Assembly (NCBI RefSeq): GCF_024706985.1
Contig: NZ_JAMCCX010000105.1
Location: 43,981-107,980 of the forward strand
Reading direction: 5' to 3'
Source of the DNA: Alicyclobacillus sp. SP_1
Lineage (GTDB): Bacteria > Bacillota > Bacilli > Alicyclobacillales > Alicyclobacillaceae
DNA: 64,000 bases
Under the pieces are notes generated by a model. The model searched no databases, had not been told where the DNA came from, and worked only from the letters and a program-made list of their open reading frames with translations. This document shows positions 27,928 through 36,817 of the stretch, one piece after another (position 1 is the stretch's first letter; each line of letters opens with the position of its first letter). The position numbers were made by a program, and so were the translations under genes.

Positions 27928-29508
27928 ATGTATGGCACAGTTTTTGCTCTGATTCCGTTTCTCGTGGTCATTCCCATCGCGCTGTGGACCAAACAAGTCA
28001 TTCCTGGACTTGTCGTGGGCTTGTTAGTGGGTTCTTACATGCTTCATCCAAACGTCGTGGGCGGATTACAAGCAAGCCTCACGTATCTCGTCAATCAAGT
28101 GAGTGTTCCTAGCAACGCCAATCTGCTGCTCTTTCTGTTTGGGTTTGGAAGCTTTGTTGGGTTGGTCCGGGTCACAGGCGGTGTGGAAGGCTTTGCACAG
28201 TGGATGGGCACCCGCATCAAAACGGCGCGCGGTGGATATGGGGTCACTTGGCTGACGTCGGTGTTTACCTTTATGGCTCCGGATTTTCGCATTGTGGCCA
28301 TTGCGCCCATCATGAAAAATGTCATGACCAGGCTCGGCGTCTCGCTGCGCCAGGCCGCGTTCATGATTGACCTTACCTCCACGCCATTGATTGCCCTCAT
28401 TCCCATTGGTACGGTTTTCGTAGGATACATGATTGGTCTACTTGGCACCTCTTTGCAACATACCACTTCCCACTATAAGCCCTTCCCGCTGCTGCTCGCT
28501 TCGCTCCCTTTCAATATTTTTTCGTGGGTGGCGCTCGCCTATGGGATTTACGTCTCCTTCTTTCATAAAATCCCAAAGAGTCAATCTGCAGCCTCTACGA
28601 CCGATGGGTCTACTCCTGTCCCCGGTCAATCTGGCCACACGTCTGCGACATCTTCACAAAATCTTCATCCAACGCCTCAGCTTTCGCCGCACTTGTCGCA
28701 CCGGGTGCGAATTGCCCGTGCTGCCGCAAGCGCTGAGACGGGCGCCATGGGCGTGCACACGGGTCAACCGGACAACAGTTTTCCAGACGCACTGGATGAG
28801 GCATCCGGACAAGTTAGGCCAGATGCTTCCAATCTCATTTTTCCACTCATTCTGCTACTTATCTTGACCTTCGTTTTGACCTGGTGGAGCGGACATGCGG
28901 GTGCCGCCAATCTCGTCCAAGCCTTCTTGCGCGCGAATGCATCGCGGGCCATGCTCGAAGCGCTGATTGTTACTCTCGTGGTCAGTTCGGTGTACTACCT
29001 ATTCAAGCGCCAAGGCATTGACCGCATCATGTTCGGATTTCTCTCCGGGGGAAACGAGATGATGTCCGTCAACGTTCTACTCCTGTTTGTTTGGGCGGTG
29101 TCTGCCATTTCGGCCGATCTCGGTTTTGCCCAGTTCACTCAGAAAGAAATCACGGCTTTTGTGCCCGTCGCCTTTTTAGTGCCAGCGCTCTTTGTACTCG
29201 GGTGTCTCATCTCTTACTTTATCGGATCGTCCTTTGGAGCGTGGGCGATGCTCATGCCCCTTGGCTTTGCGATTGCCAACGCAGGTGTGGGTCACCTGCC
29301 CTTGATTGCGGGAGCGGTCTTTGCCAGTGGCACGTTTGGCGGATTTGCATCGCCGCTCAGTGACAATACAGTCGCCATGGCCACGGTCACCAAACTGCCG
29401 CTCATGGCTTATGCGAACTACAAGACGAGAGTCGCTATCTGGCTGTGTTTGGTGTCCACCGTACTTTATCTCGGACTGGGTTGGGTGATGTCGCACCACG
29501 TCTTTTAG
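27928..29508 (+). CDS. NhaC-family Na+/H+ antiporter-like protein
   Basis: A 526-residue membrane protein with about 11-12 hydrophobic segments. The signatures SFVGLVRVTGGVEGFAQWM, APDFRIVAIAPIM and SSFGAWAMLMPLGFAIA are those of the NhaC-like antiporter family (Na+/H+, or malate-Na/lactate antiporters such as MleN). A Ser/Thr/Pro/His-rich hydrophilic insert of about 80 residues (about 210-295) is unusual and probably a cytoplasmic loop. ATG at 27928 follows GGGGG by 7 nt; a 20-codon longer start lacks a ribosome binding site. Confidence 0.8.
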   Translation: MYGTVFALIPFLVVIPIALWTKQVIPGLVVGLLVGSYMLHPNVVGGLQASLTYLVNQVSVPSNANLLLFLFGFGSFVGLVRVTGGVEGFAQWMGTRIKTARGGYGVTWLTSVFTFMAPDFRIVAIAPIMKNVMTRLGVSLRQAAFMIDLTSTPLIALIPIGTVFVGYMIGLLGTSLQHTTSHYKPFPLLLASLPFNIFSWVALAYGIYVSFFHKIPKSQSAASTTDGSTPVPGQSGHTSATSSQNLHPTPQLSPHLSHRVRIARAAASAETGAMGVHTGQPDNSFPDALDEASGQVRPDASNLIFPLILLLILTFVLTWWSGHAGAANLVQAFLRANASRAMLEALIVTLVVSSVYYLFKRQGIDRIMFGFLSGGNEMMSVNVLLLFVWAVSAISADLGFAQFTQKEITAFVPVAFLVPALFVLGCLISYFIGSSFGAWAMLMPLGFAIANAGVGHLPLIAGAVFASGTFGGFASPLSDNTVAMATVTKLPLMAYANYKTRVAIWLCLVSTVLYLGLGWVMSHHVF

Positions 29509-29518
29509 TCCCTGAACA

Positions 29519-29578
29519 CAGACGTCATCACAGACGTCTGGTGAGAGCGAGGCACTGCTGGTCGCGGTGCCCGCGCTC
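29519..29578. other. Two consecutive stem-loops between convergent genes
   Basis: CAGACGTC (29519-29526) pairs with GACGTCTG (29533-29540); GAGCG-A-GGCAC (29545-29555) pairs with GTGCC-CG-CGCTC (29567-29578). They lie between the NhaC gene and the convergent NCS1 gene, without U-tract on either strand. Likely transcription end or mRNA stabilising structure for both genes. Confidence 0.55.
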
Positions 29579-29610
29579 GTAGGGATTCACTGCGGTTGTA
29601 ATGGTCTGTC

Positions 29611-31002
29611 TTAAGGGTTGGAAACGGCCCGAACAGAGCGCTTTGTCCACACGAACATGACCGCGAAGGCGACTAGAAAGCCCACATAGAAGGTGAGGTC
29701 TGCGCCGTTTAGACGGTATGCAATGGGGCCCTCATAAAGGCTACTCGACATAAAGGGAACAGACACCGCGAGTCCTATGAGAAACGAGGCTAGGCCGCTC
29801 CAGCGAACGGTCGAGATAGGCGGTGGAGTGTCACCTATGGAGGCGGATCGACCCACCCATGCGTACGCAAACAGTACTCCGAGCCAAGGCGTCATCCAGT
29901 AGCCGAGCAGAAGCAAGAAGTTTTCGTAGTTGTTTTCAAAGCCTCCCGCTCCCGCCCAGGATAAGGCTAAGCCTACAATGCTAGCGAGGATGGTCAGAGC
30001 GTACCGAGGCAGACGAATGTCGAGGGCGCCAGCAGACAATCCATTCGAATACAGATTGAGCGCATCCGCTGCAGTTCCGCCGAGAATGACGGCGACTACG
30101 GCGAGACCGCCAAAGTTTCCGGCCACCAGGTGAAGCGCTTGAATGCTGTTCCCACCATGGGGTCCGGCTAAAATCGCGACGCCAAGGCCCAACAACTCGA
30201 GCCACGTTGCAGACAAAAAGTTGCCGATAAACGCAAACAGACCAATGTTGCGCCGCGATGTGGATGAAGCCAGGTAACGGCTGTAATCGGAGGCGTACGG
30301 AGCCCAACTACCGATGTAAGAGAAGGCTGCTGCCACCATGATGCCAAAGAGAGCCCAGGGATGGTCTGCTGTAGGATGATACGCGCTGAGTGATGTTCCG
30401 TGCTGGACGACGAGCACACTGATGAAGACAAACAGGATGCCTAAAATGACCGACATCGCCCGTTCGTAAGTGTGAATTAAGTTGTGGCCATAGATAGCGA
30501 GCAAAGCTTGAAGAATCACGAGCAGGAGTGACCCTGCGTAAAAAGGGAGGTGCGGAAAAAGAATTTGCAGACCGAACGTGCCTAGGATGTTGTTGACGGC
30601 GAACCAACCTGCCGTGGACAAGTAGTTCAGGGCCGCGGGAAGGTAGCCACCACGCCTTCCGAATGCAAAGCGACCTATCATGAGCTGCGGCAAGCCGTAA
30701 GTCGGCCCCATCGTGGCGGCTAGTGCGACGACAAGAGACCCGAGCATATTGCCGAGGAGTAGGGCGGCGAGTGTCCAGCCGAAAGGCAGACCTAGTGAAA
30801 TTGGTAGAAATCCGAGAGCGTAGTCGGCAATCGTCAGATTGCTGCCAAACCAGAGCGTAAATTGACTTCGCGCTGACCCATGCCTGTTTGCGTCGGCAAT
30901 GGGCTGTACTCCGTACGGCTCCACTTGAAACACTTGTGACGTATACCCTGATGAGGCGTGTGCGTTGTCCGTTCCATTCGCGGTCGATTTCCTGAGCGAC
31001 AT
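29611..31002 (-). CDS. NCS1-family permease (purine/cytosine/vitamin type), NiaR-linked
   Basis: A 463-residue membrane protein with about 12 helices. N-terminal VEPYGVQPIADANRHGSARSQFTLWFGSN is the NCS1 signature (CodB/PucI/ThiX-like: W-F-x-x-N). Family members carry cytosine, allantoin, thiamine, hydantoins or NAD precursors. ATG at 31002 follows GGAGGAGAAATC. It is preceded by a gene for a NiaR-type niacin regulator, and its own promoter carries a palindrome. A nicotinate or nicotinamide role is plausible but inferred. Confidence 0.83.
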   Translation of the reverse strand: MSLRKSTANGTDNAHASSGYTSQVFQVEPYGVQPIADANRHGSARSQFTLWFGSNLTIADYALGFLPISLGLPFGWTLAALLLGNMLGSLVVALAATMGPTYGLPQLMIGRFAFGRRGGYLPAALNYLSTAGWFAVNNILGTFGLQILFPHLPFYAGSLLLVILQALLAIYGHNLIHTYERAMSVILGILFVFISVLVVQHGTSLSAYHPTADHPWALFGIMVAAAFSYIGSWAPYASDYSRYLASSTSRRNIGLFAFIGNFLSATWLELLGLGVAILAGPHGGNSIQALHLVAGNFGGLAVVAVILGGTAADALNLYSNGLSAGALDIRLPRYALTILASIVGLALSWAGAGGFENNYENFLLLLGYWMTPWLGVLFAYAWVGRSASIGDTPPPISTVRWSGLASFLIGLAVSVPFMSSSLYEGPIAYRLNGADLTFYVGFLVAFAVMFVWTKRSVRAVSNP

Positions 31003-31040
31003 GATTTCTCCTCCTGTGCAGCCAAATGGATTCCACCTAA

Positions 31041-31072
31041 GTGTATATACACCTGAATGCACAAGAGTGCAA
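31041..31072 (-). promoter_or_regulatory. Promoter of the NCS1 permease with palindromic operator
   Basis: On the minus strand, TTGCAC (31072-31067) and TATATA (31049-31044) are separated by exactly 17 bp. A perfect 12-bp palindrome, GTGTATATACAC (31041-31052), covers the -10 box. This is an ideal repressor site, and the neighbouring NiaR-type regulator is the obvious candidate. Confidence 0.65.
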
Positions 31073-31097
31073 CTGCTATTCTAGTTTTCACGTTCGT

Positions 31098-31625
31098 TTA
31101 GAGCACTTCGATGCCTTTGGCTGCTAGTGCGACAAGGGCTTGATTAAGGCGGGCTGAGCTCGGGTAACGGACGCTGTGTAGGTGGTGTCCGTCTGTCAGT
31201 GTCAGTAAAAAAGGTGCTTGACACAAGGATGCTTGTCGCAAAAATTCGTCGACATCGCGACGTGACTCCACGCCGAGTTGACCGGTCAATGTGCCGTATA
31301 GTGGGTGCTCGACCTGTACGTCGAGGACGGCAATTCCGTGGTCTACGAGAGTGTATAGTTCATCCGCCGTCTGACTGGACCGATGGACGACGGACAACAC
31401 GGTCACGTTCGCTGGTTTTTTCGAACTTTGGAGGCAATATCCGCGAGCCGTCGAGAGAATCTCATGACCACGCGAGCGGAGCAATGCGATGTCATGGACG
31501 ACCACCTGACGCGTGACCTGTAACTGATTTGCAAACTCTTGACCGGGGATAGGTTGGCTTGTTTTGCTGAGTGCCTCTAAAATATATTTTTGGCGATGCT
31601 GGCGATGGTCCGGTGCTTTTATCAT
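31098..31625 (-). CDS. niaR: NiaR-type transcriptional repressor (HTH plus 3H domain)
   Basis: A 175-residue regulator. N-terminal HTH_11/BirA-like domain (about 8-68, with PGQEFANQLQVTRQVVVHDIALLR) and a C-terminal 3H domain (about 78-172) holding the conserved histidines in VVHRS, VEHPLYG and LTDGHHLHSV. NiaR (YrxA) binds nicotinic acid and represses NAD biosynthesis and niacin uptake genes in Firmicutes. ATG at 31625 follows AAGGAGT. It is directly upstream of the NCS1 permease, in the same direction. Biotin regulator is ruled out by the absence of a ligase domain. Confidence 0.87.
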   Translation of the reverse strand: MIKAPDHRQHRQKYILEALSKTSQPIPGQEFANQLQVTRQVVVHDIALLRSRGHEILSTARGYCLQSSKKPANVTVLSVVHRSSQTADELYTLVDHGIAVLDVQVEHPLYGTLTGQLGVESRRDVDEFLRQASLCQAPFLLTLTDGHHLHSVRYPSSARLNQALVALAAKGIEVL

Positions 31626-31910
31626 GCTGGTACTCCTTCCGATGGAACTGCGTCTGCCCAGAAGTTGTTTCCAAGGTTCGCTTAGGCCTTGCCACCGAGC
31701 GATGAGAGCGGTAGACTAGAATCTATCTGATTTTCGGCATCCGAAACGTTCTTACAGATAGAATAATATATACCACAATATTCAATATCCAACGAAATGC
31801 CTGACCGTGTACCATCCGCTTGTCATAACAAGATCTGACCTTCGATGGACCGAACGAATCGCCACACGTCACGGATTTTCTAAGCTCACAGAAGGAAAGG
31901 TTTGGTTCCT
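31626..31910. other. Divergent intergenic region, niaR / ABC exporter
   Basis: About 285 bp. AT-rich stretch near 31765-31790 may hold the leftward niaR promoter. I cannot pick a convincing -35/-10 pair, hairpin or RNA element in either direction. Confidence 0.35.
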
Positions 31911-33653
31911 GTGAACCCGCGCACCTTGCTGAAACAGTTTATGTTGGAACACAAATGGGCTTATATCGTATCGCTATTGTCCATTGTACTCTCTGAATTC
32001 GTCACGGTTCAATTTCCAAATTTATTGGGTCAATTCACCGACTTGCTCCAAGCCCACAAGATGACTCCTGCACTCATTTTGCACTACGCCATTCTGCTCG
32101 GAGCCGTGGGGGTTCTTTATGTCTTGCTTTACGGCGTGGGCCAGCTTTGGAATGGCACCTTGGGGCGGCGTTTCGAGTATATTTTGCGCCGACGGCTGTT
32201 TCACCATTGGGAGTTGCTATCCACGTCTTATTATCGCTATCGCAGCATTGGTGATTTGCTCAATCATGCGATGACGGATGTTCGGCAGGTTCGAGAGGCG
32301 TTGTCTGGCGGCTTAAATATTTTGACGAATGCCATCTTTTTGCTTATTGCAACGCTCTATATGACATTGCGGACCGTGCCGATGGAATTGACTCTGTACT
32401 CCATCATCCCCCTTCTCTTCGTGCCTGTTTTTGTTGTTTGGTTTGGACCGAAAGTTCGACTTGCGTCCAAACACGTGCAGGAAGGTCTGTCGGATATGGC
32501 GGAGTTGACCGAAGAGAGTCTGAGTGCCGTGCGACTCATCAAGGCCACGGGCAACGAAGAGGTGGAAGCTGGCCGATTTCGCTTGCGGGTGGAGGAAATT
32601 GTTCGCCGTCAGATGACGATGTTTACTCGGTCTGCGCTCTTTCAGTCGATGATTCCTCTAATGGGCTCCATCGCTTTTGCCATCGCCTTACTGTACGGGG
32701 GATATCTCGCTCTGACCGGACGCATTCTGCTCGGCAGTTTCGTCGCTTTTACGCTCTACTTGACGATGCTCATTCAGCCGCTCCAGCAAATTGGTTTCGT
32801 CATCAACAACTTCCAACGCGCTTCTGCGTCGTTGGCGCGGCTCGCGGTGCTACTCGGTGAGATGCCAGACATCGAAAGTCCAGAGCATCCCGTTGAGCTG
32901 CCAGTCGTTCGAGGAAGAGTAGCCGTGCATTTGCCGACTTTTCAATATGCTGATGCAGAGGAGCCTACTCTCACAGGCGTCGATTTTGAATTGCCAGCGG
33001 GGCAGACACTTGGAATTGTCGGACGCACTGGCAGTGGAAAGACGACGTTGGTCAATCTTTTGCCTCGCATGTTTGACCCGCCAACTGGCACGTTTTTCTT
33101 GGACGGTGTAGACGTGCGCGACCTTTCGTTGCAGACGTTGCGTGAAGCCATTTCCTACGTACCGCAGGATGGGTTCTTGTTTTCTTCGACCGTTGCCGAC
33201 AACATTCGTTTTGGAGATGAATTCGCGTCGTCTGACGAAGTTGCCTCGGCAGCTCGAGACGCCTGCATTTACGACGATGTCATGAGTTTTCCAAGTGGTT
33301 TTGACACCGTTGTTGGTGAACGTGGTGTCACCTTATCAGGGGGCCAGAAGCAGCGAACGTCCATCGCCAGAGCGCTGCTCAAGAATGCGCCCATCCTCAT
33401 CCTTGATGACTCGCTGTCAGCCGTCGACATGAACACGGAAAAGCGCATTTTGGCAGCCCTTGAGCGCCGCCGCGCTGATAAAACAAACATCATTATCTCG
33501 AATCGTCTTTCCGCCGTCCGTCACGCTCACCTCATCATTGTTTTGGAGGAAGGCCGCGTGGTGGAGCGAGGGACTCATGATGAACTGTTAAGACACGATG
33601 GCGTATACGCCAAGATGTATCATCTTCAAGAGGCAGAGGAGGCGGTTGGGTGA
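31911..33653 (+). CDS. ABC exporter half-transporter with degenerate catalytic site (first subunit)
   Basis: About 580 residues: six-helix transmembrane domain (about 1-315) and nucleotide-binding domain (about 335-575). Walker A GRTGSGKTT, signature LSGGQKQR, Walker B ILILDDSLSAVD. The residue after Walker B Asp is Asp, not the catalytic Glu, a hallmark of the degenerate subunit of heterodimeric exporters such as BmrC/TM287. H loop is ISNRLSA, lacking the usual His. The GTG at 31911 follows AAGGAAAGG; a TTG at 31902 is possible. Its end overlaps the partner gene (GTGA). Confidence 0.9.
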   Translation: MNPRTLLKQFMLEHKWAYIVSLLSIVLSEFVTVQFPNLLGQFTDLLQAHKMTPALILHYAILLGAVGVLYVLLYGVGQLWNGTLGRRFEYILRRRLFHHWELLSTSYYRYRSIGDLLNHAMTDVRQVREALSGGLNILTNAIFLLIATLYMTLRTVPMELTLYSIIPLLFVPVFVVWFGPKVRLASKHVQEGLSDMAELTEESLSAVRLIKATGNEEVEAGRFRLRVEEIVRRQMTMFTRSALFQSMIPLMGSIAFAIALLYGGYLALTGRILLGSFVAFTLYLTMLIQPLQQIGFVINNFQRASASLARLAVLLGEMPDIESPEHPVELPVVRGRVAVHLPTFQYADAEEPTLTGVDFELPAGQTLGIVGRTGSGKTTLVNLLPRMFDPPTGTFFLDGVDVRDLSLQTLREAISYVPQDGFLFSSTVADNIRFGDEFASSDEVASAARDACIYDDVMSFPSGFDTVVGERGVTLSGGQKQRTSIARALLKNAPILILDDSLSAVDMNTEKRILAALERRRADKTNIIISNRLSAVRHAHLIIVLEEGRVVERGTHDELLRHDGVYAKMYHLQEAEEAVG

Positions 33654-35476
33654 GTCAGGCGGAACCGACAATTGGGAAAAAGCGACGATCTCAGTCCTCC
33701 GATGTACCGACGAGCGGCATCCACAGTCTTCTGAAGTTGTTGCCTTTCGCGAAGCCGTTTACGTGGAACTTTATCGTGGTCTTGTTTCTTGTCATCATTT
33801 ATAACGGAACTTCCGTGTTACAGCCATATCTTGTGAAAATTGCGATTGACCGAGATCTTTCGGTGCACCACCCAAACTACCAAGGACTGCTTCACATCAC
33901 CATTATTTATGTCGTCATTGTTGTCCTGGGTGTGGTGGCTAACTTCGCACAAGTACTCGTGTTGCAATATTCCGGTCAGAGCATCATTCGAGAAATTCGC
34001 TTACAGTTGTTTCGCCATATCGAGAAGCAGTCCATGAGTTTTTTTGATACCAACTCGATAGGACGCTTGGTCACCAACGTGAGCAGTGATACAGAGACAG
34101 TCAGCCAGTTTTTCACACAGTTTTTTCTGTCGATGATGCGCGATGGACTGTCTGTGGTGATGATTGTTATCGCAATGTTTGAACTGAATGTGAAAATCGC
34201 GGCCATCTCCATGATCATTCTCCCGATTCTATTCGGCATATCCTTTGCGTTTCGCAATCGCCTCCGAAACGCGTACCAAGCTACGCGCTCGCGCCTTTCT
34301 GCAGTGGTGTCGTTCCTCGCGGAGAATCTGGCAGGAATGCGCATTATTCAAATTTTCCATCAGGAACGTCGCCAAGACGACCGCTTTGGAGAGTTGAACG
34401 AAAAACACCGTCGTGCCAACGTTCGCGAGTATCGGACGTCCGTGTTTTTCAACCGCGTCTTGGAGTTGGTTGGCAACTTGGCGGTCGCTGCGGTCGTGTG
34501 GTTTGGCGGCGGATCGGTGCTACACGGTGCCATTCTGTTCGGCACGCTCTATGCGTTCATTTCATACATTCGCCAATTTTTTCAGCCCATCAACTCTATG
34601 ACGCAGCAGTGGAACACGCTGCAGTCGTCGATGGTATCGGCGGATCGCATCGGGAAATTGCTGGAGCGCGAACCATCGATTCAAGATAAACCGGCCGTAG
34701 AGCGTATCGCTGACGTGTCGAGAGTGCGTGGACAGGTCGAGTTTCGAGGCGTGACTTTCTCGTATCAACCTGACATGGTGGTTTTAAAAAATATTTCTTT
34801 TCGCGTAGAACCGGGAGAGTTCATCGGTGTGGTGGGGCCGACTGGTGCGGGCAAGAGTTCCATCATCAGTCTGCTCGCCCGGTTCTACGAGCCGCAAATG
34901 GGTAGCGTGTTGATTGATGGCAAAGATGTTCGCGACTACGCTCAAGACGACCTTCATCAGGTGGTGGGTCTCGTACAGCAGGAAGTCAATTTGTTCACTG
35001 GCACGGTCCTCGACAACATTCGGCTGTTTCGGGAAGACATTCCGCGAGAACGTGTGGTCGCCGCTGCGGAGCGTGTGGGGGCACATCATATTATTGAGCG
35101 CATGCCTCATGCCTATGACACTCCGCTCGTTGGCAAGGGGCAGAATCTGTCCATGGGTGAGCGGCAGTTGTTGTCGTTTGCGCGAATTATCGCGCTCGAC
35201 CCGCGCATTCTTATTCTGGACGAAGCGACTGCCAACTTGGATAGTCAGACGGAAGAGTTGGTGCAACAAGGTCTGCAAGCAGTCTCTGCATCGAGGACGA
35301 CCCTTGTCATCGCTCACCGTCTCGCCACAATTCGCCACGCAGATCAAATTCTGGTGCTCGAAAAAGGCCAGTTGGTGGAGCGGGGAAGGCACGACGAATT
35401 GGTGGCGAAAGGCGGATTGTACGCGTTGCTTGCCGAAAAAAGCGGCGTGAATGCTCGTGTCGTGAGTGGAAGCTGA
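33650..35476 (+). CDS. ABC exporter half-transporter with consensus catalytic Glu (second subunit)
   Basis: A 608-residue partner of the preceding subunit. Six-helix domain after a short cytoplasmic N terminus, then the nucleotide-binding domain with Walker A GPTGAGKSS, signature LSMGERQLL (diverged from LSGGQ), Walker B ILILDEATANLD with Glu, and H loop IAHRLAT. The combination of one degenerate and one consensus ATPase site matches YheI/YheH or BmrC/BmrD multidrug exporters. GTG at 33650 overlaps the first gene's TGA by 4 bp, implying stoichiometric translation. Substrate unknown. Confidence 0.92.
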   Translation: MSQAEPTIGKKRRSQSSDVPTSGIHSLLKLLPFAKPFTWNFIVVLFLVIIYNGTSVLQPYLVKIAIDRDLSVHHPNYQGLLHITIIYVVIVVLGVVANFAQVLVLQYSGQSIIREIRLQLFRHIEKQSMSFFDTNSIGRLVTNVSSDTETVSQFFTQFFLSMMRDGLSVVMIVIAMFELNVKIAAISMIILPILFGISFAFRNRLRNAYQATRSRLSAVVSFLAENLAGMRIIQIFHQERRQDDRFGELNEKHRRANVREYRTSVFFNRVLELVGNLAVAAVVWFGGGSVLHGAILFGTLYAFISYIRQFFQPINSMTQQWNTLQSSMVSADRIGKLLEREPSIQDKPAVERIADVSRVRGQVEFRGVTFSYQPDMVVLKNISFRVEPGEFIGVVGPTGAGKSSIISLLARFYEPQMGSVLIDGKDVRDYAQDDLHQVVGLVQQEVNLFTGTVLDNIRLFREDIPRERVVAAAERVGAHHIIERMPHAYDTPLVGKGQNLSMGERQLLSFARIIALDPRILILDEATANLDSQTEELVQQGLQAVSASRTTLVIAHRLATIRHADQILVLEKGQLVERGRHDELVAKGGLYALLAEKSGVNARVVSGS

Positions 35477-35710
35477 AAGCTTCTGCCCATCTGAGCATAG
35501 GGCCTTTCAGAACAATTGCAGACACGGTTCATTCTTTCGCCCGGTGTGTGCCAGACCGTTCAAAACGAGGCAGTTTCGGCAACCAGCGGGGTGGTATGCT
35601 ATGATGGTCAAAGTTGACGATGCGCACCTTCGGGCATCGGTGTGGTGGTCGCTGGGTCGATTTACAGGAGTGGCCGCACCGCCAATTTCCTATAGGGGGT
35701 TGACCGAGAC

Positions 35711-36607
35711 ATGAATGCTCCGCGCCTGACGCGTCCGCCGCGAACTGTGTTTCAAATTTTGGGAGAAGCCGTATTGCTTTACATTCGAAACTTCCGCTTC
35801 GTCTTTAGCGCTGCTGTTTTCATTTTGGTGCCGTTCAGCATTCTCAGCATTTTTGTGACTTCGCACTATGAGACGACGTCGTTTCTTCACCAGATGAGCG
35901 TAGCTTTGCAATCAGTCCTCTCTGGTACCTCTTCCACCTCGTCACAGACCGCAGACCTACTGGCCTCGCGAGGATACACTTGGTTGACGGCTGTCTCGTT
36001 CATTTCGACATTTTTGGTCACGCCGTTGCTCGACGGAATTCTTGTCTTTTTTGTTTTGATGTTTGCCGTGAATGGTTCGCGCGCATCGCTCAATGATGCC
36101 TCTTCGCACACGTTTCGGCGCTTATTGCCATACATAGGAACGCTGATTGTCCTTGCACTCCTCGGAATTGGCTGTGTTTTTGTCTGCTTTATCGTCATTT
36201 CGCTGATTAGCGCTCTGGTTGCTGTCGCGGGTCTTGGCAGTATTGTGTTTGGCATCTTGCTTGCTTTAGTAGTCCTGTTTCTCATCTTCTTGGCAGTTCG
36301 CATTGGCTTTGCACTGATTGCTACGCTGGCCGACCGAATTGGCGGGTTCACCGCGGTTCTCCGTTCATGGCAGTTGACTCGTCGCCACTTTTGGCGAACA
36401 CTCGTCTTTTTCATTATGGTGTTGATTTTTACAAGCGTTCTGCGCACCCTCTTGTCGTATCTATTGGGGGCGATGAACACGAGTGTAGTGGCCGAGTCGA
36501 TTATTCTCGCGATTTACAATTTGTTTGTGCAGCCTTGGGCGGTCCTTGCCACCACACTCTACTATGTCGACTTGTTGGTGCGCCAAACCACTCGATTTGG
36601 TATGTGA
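35711..36607 (+). CDS. Multi-pass membrane protein of unknown function
   Basis: A 298-residue protein with about six hydrophobic segments. The C-terminal region LRSWQLTRRHFWRTLVFF resembles the repeated W-x-L-T-x-x-x-F-W-R-T motif of the membrane-domain family associated with glycerophosphodiester phosphodiesterases (YciC/DUF975-like). No catalytic residues visible. ATG at 35711 is 11 nt after a GGGGG. It lies 234 bp after the ABC exporter and before a GT-C-like protein; no function can be assigned. Confidence 0.7.
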   Translation: MNAPRLTRPPRTVFQILGEAVLLYIRNFRFVFSAAVFILVPFSILSIFVTSHYETTSFLHQMSVALQSVLSGTSSTSSQTADLLASRGYTWLTAVSFISTFLVTPLLDGILVFFVLMFAVNGSRASLNDASSHTFRRLLPYIGTLIVLALLGIGCVFVCFIVISLISALVAVAGLGSIVFGILLALVVLFLIFLAVRIGFALIATLADRIGGFTAVLRSWQLTRRHFWRTLVFFIMVLIFTSVLRTLLSYLLGAMNTSVVAESIILAIYNLFVQPWAVLATTLYYVDLLVRQTTRFGM

Positions 36608-36817
36608 AGTCGCCTGGTATAGCACGATGCAAACCGAGCATACGGTCATCCGGTGAACCGAGAGGGCAATGCGTTTGGAGCTTCGGATAAAAGTTCAGGT
36701 TCTGACCGGGTGGCGTAAAGGTAGACCGCTCGGCTTCAGAAGAAACCGCAGCGCCAGACCCAGCGCGAAGTGAGCCTACGATGGACCGACACAAACCTAA
36801 AGGAGGCGTGCGCGATT

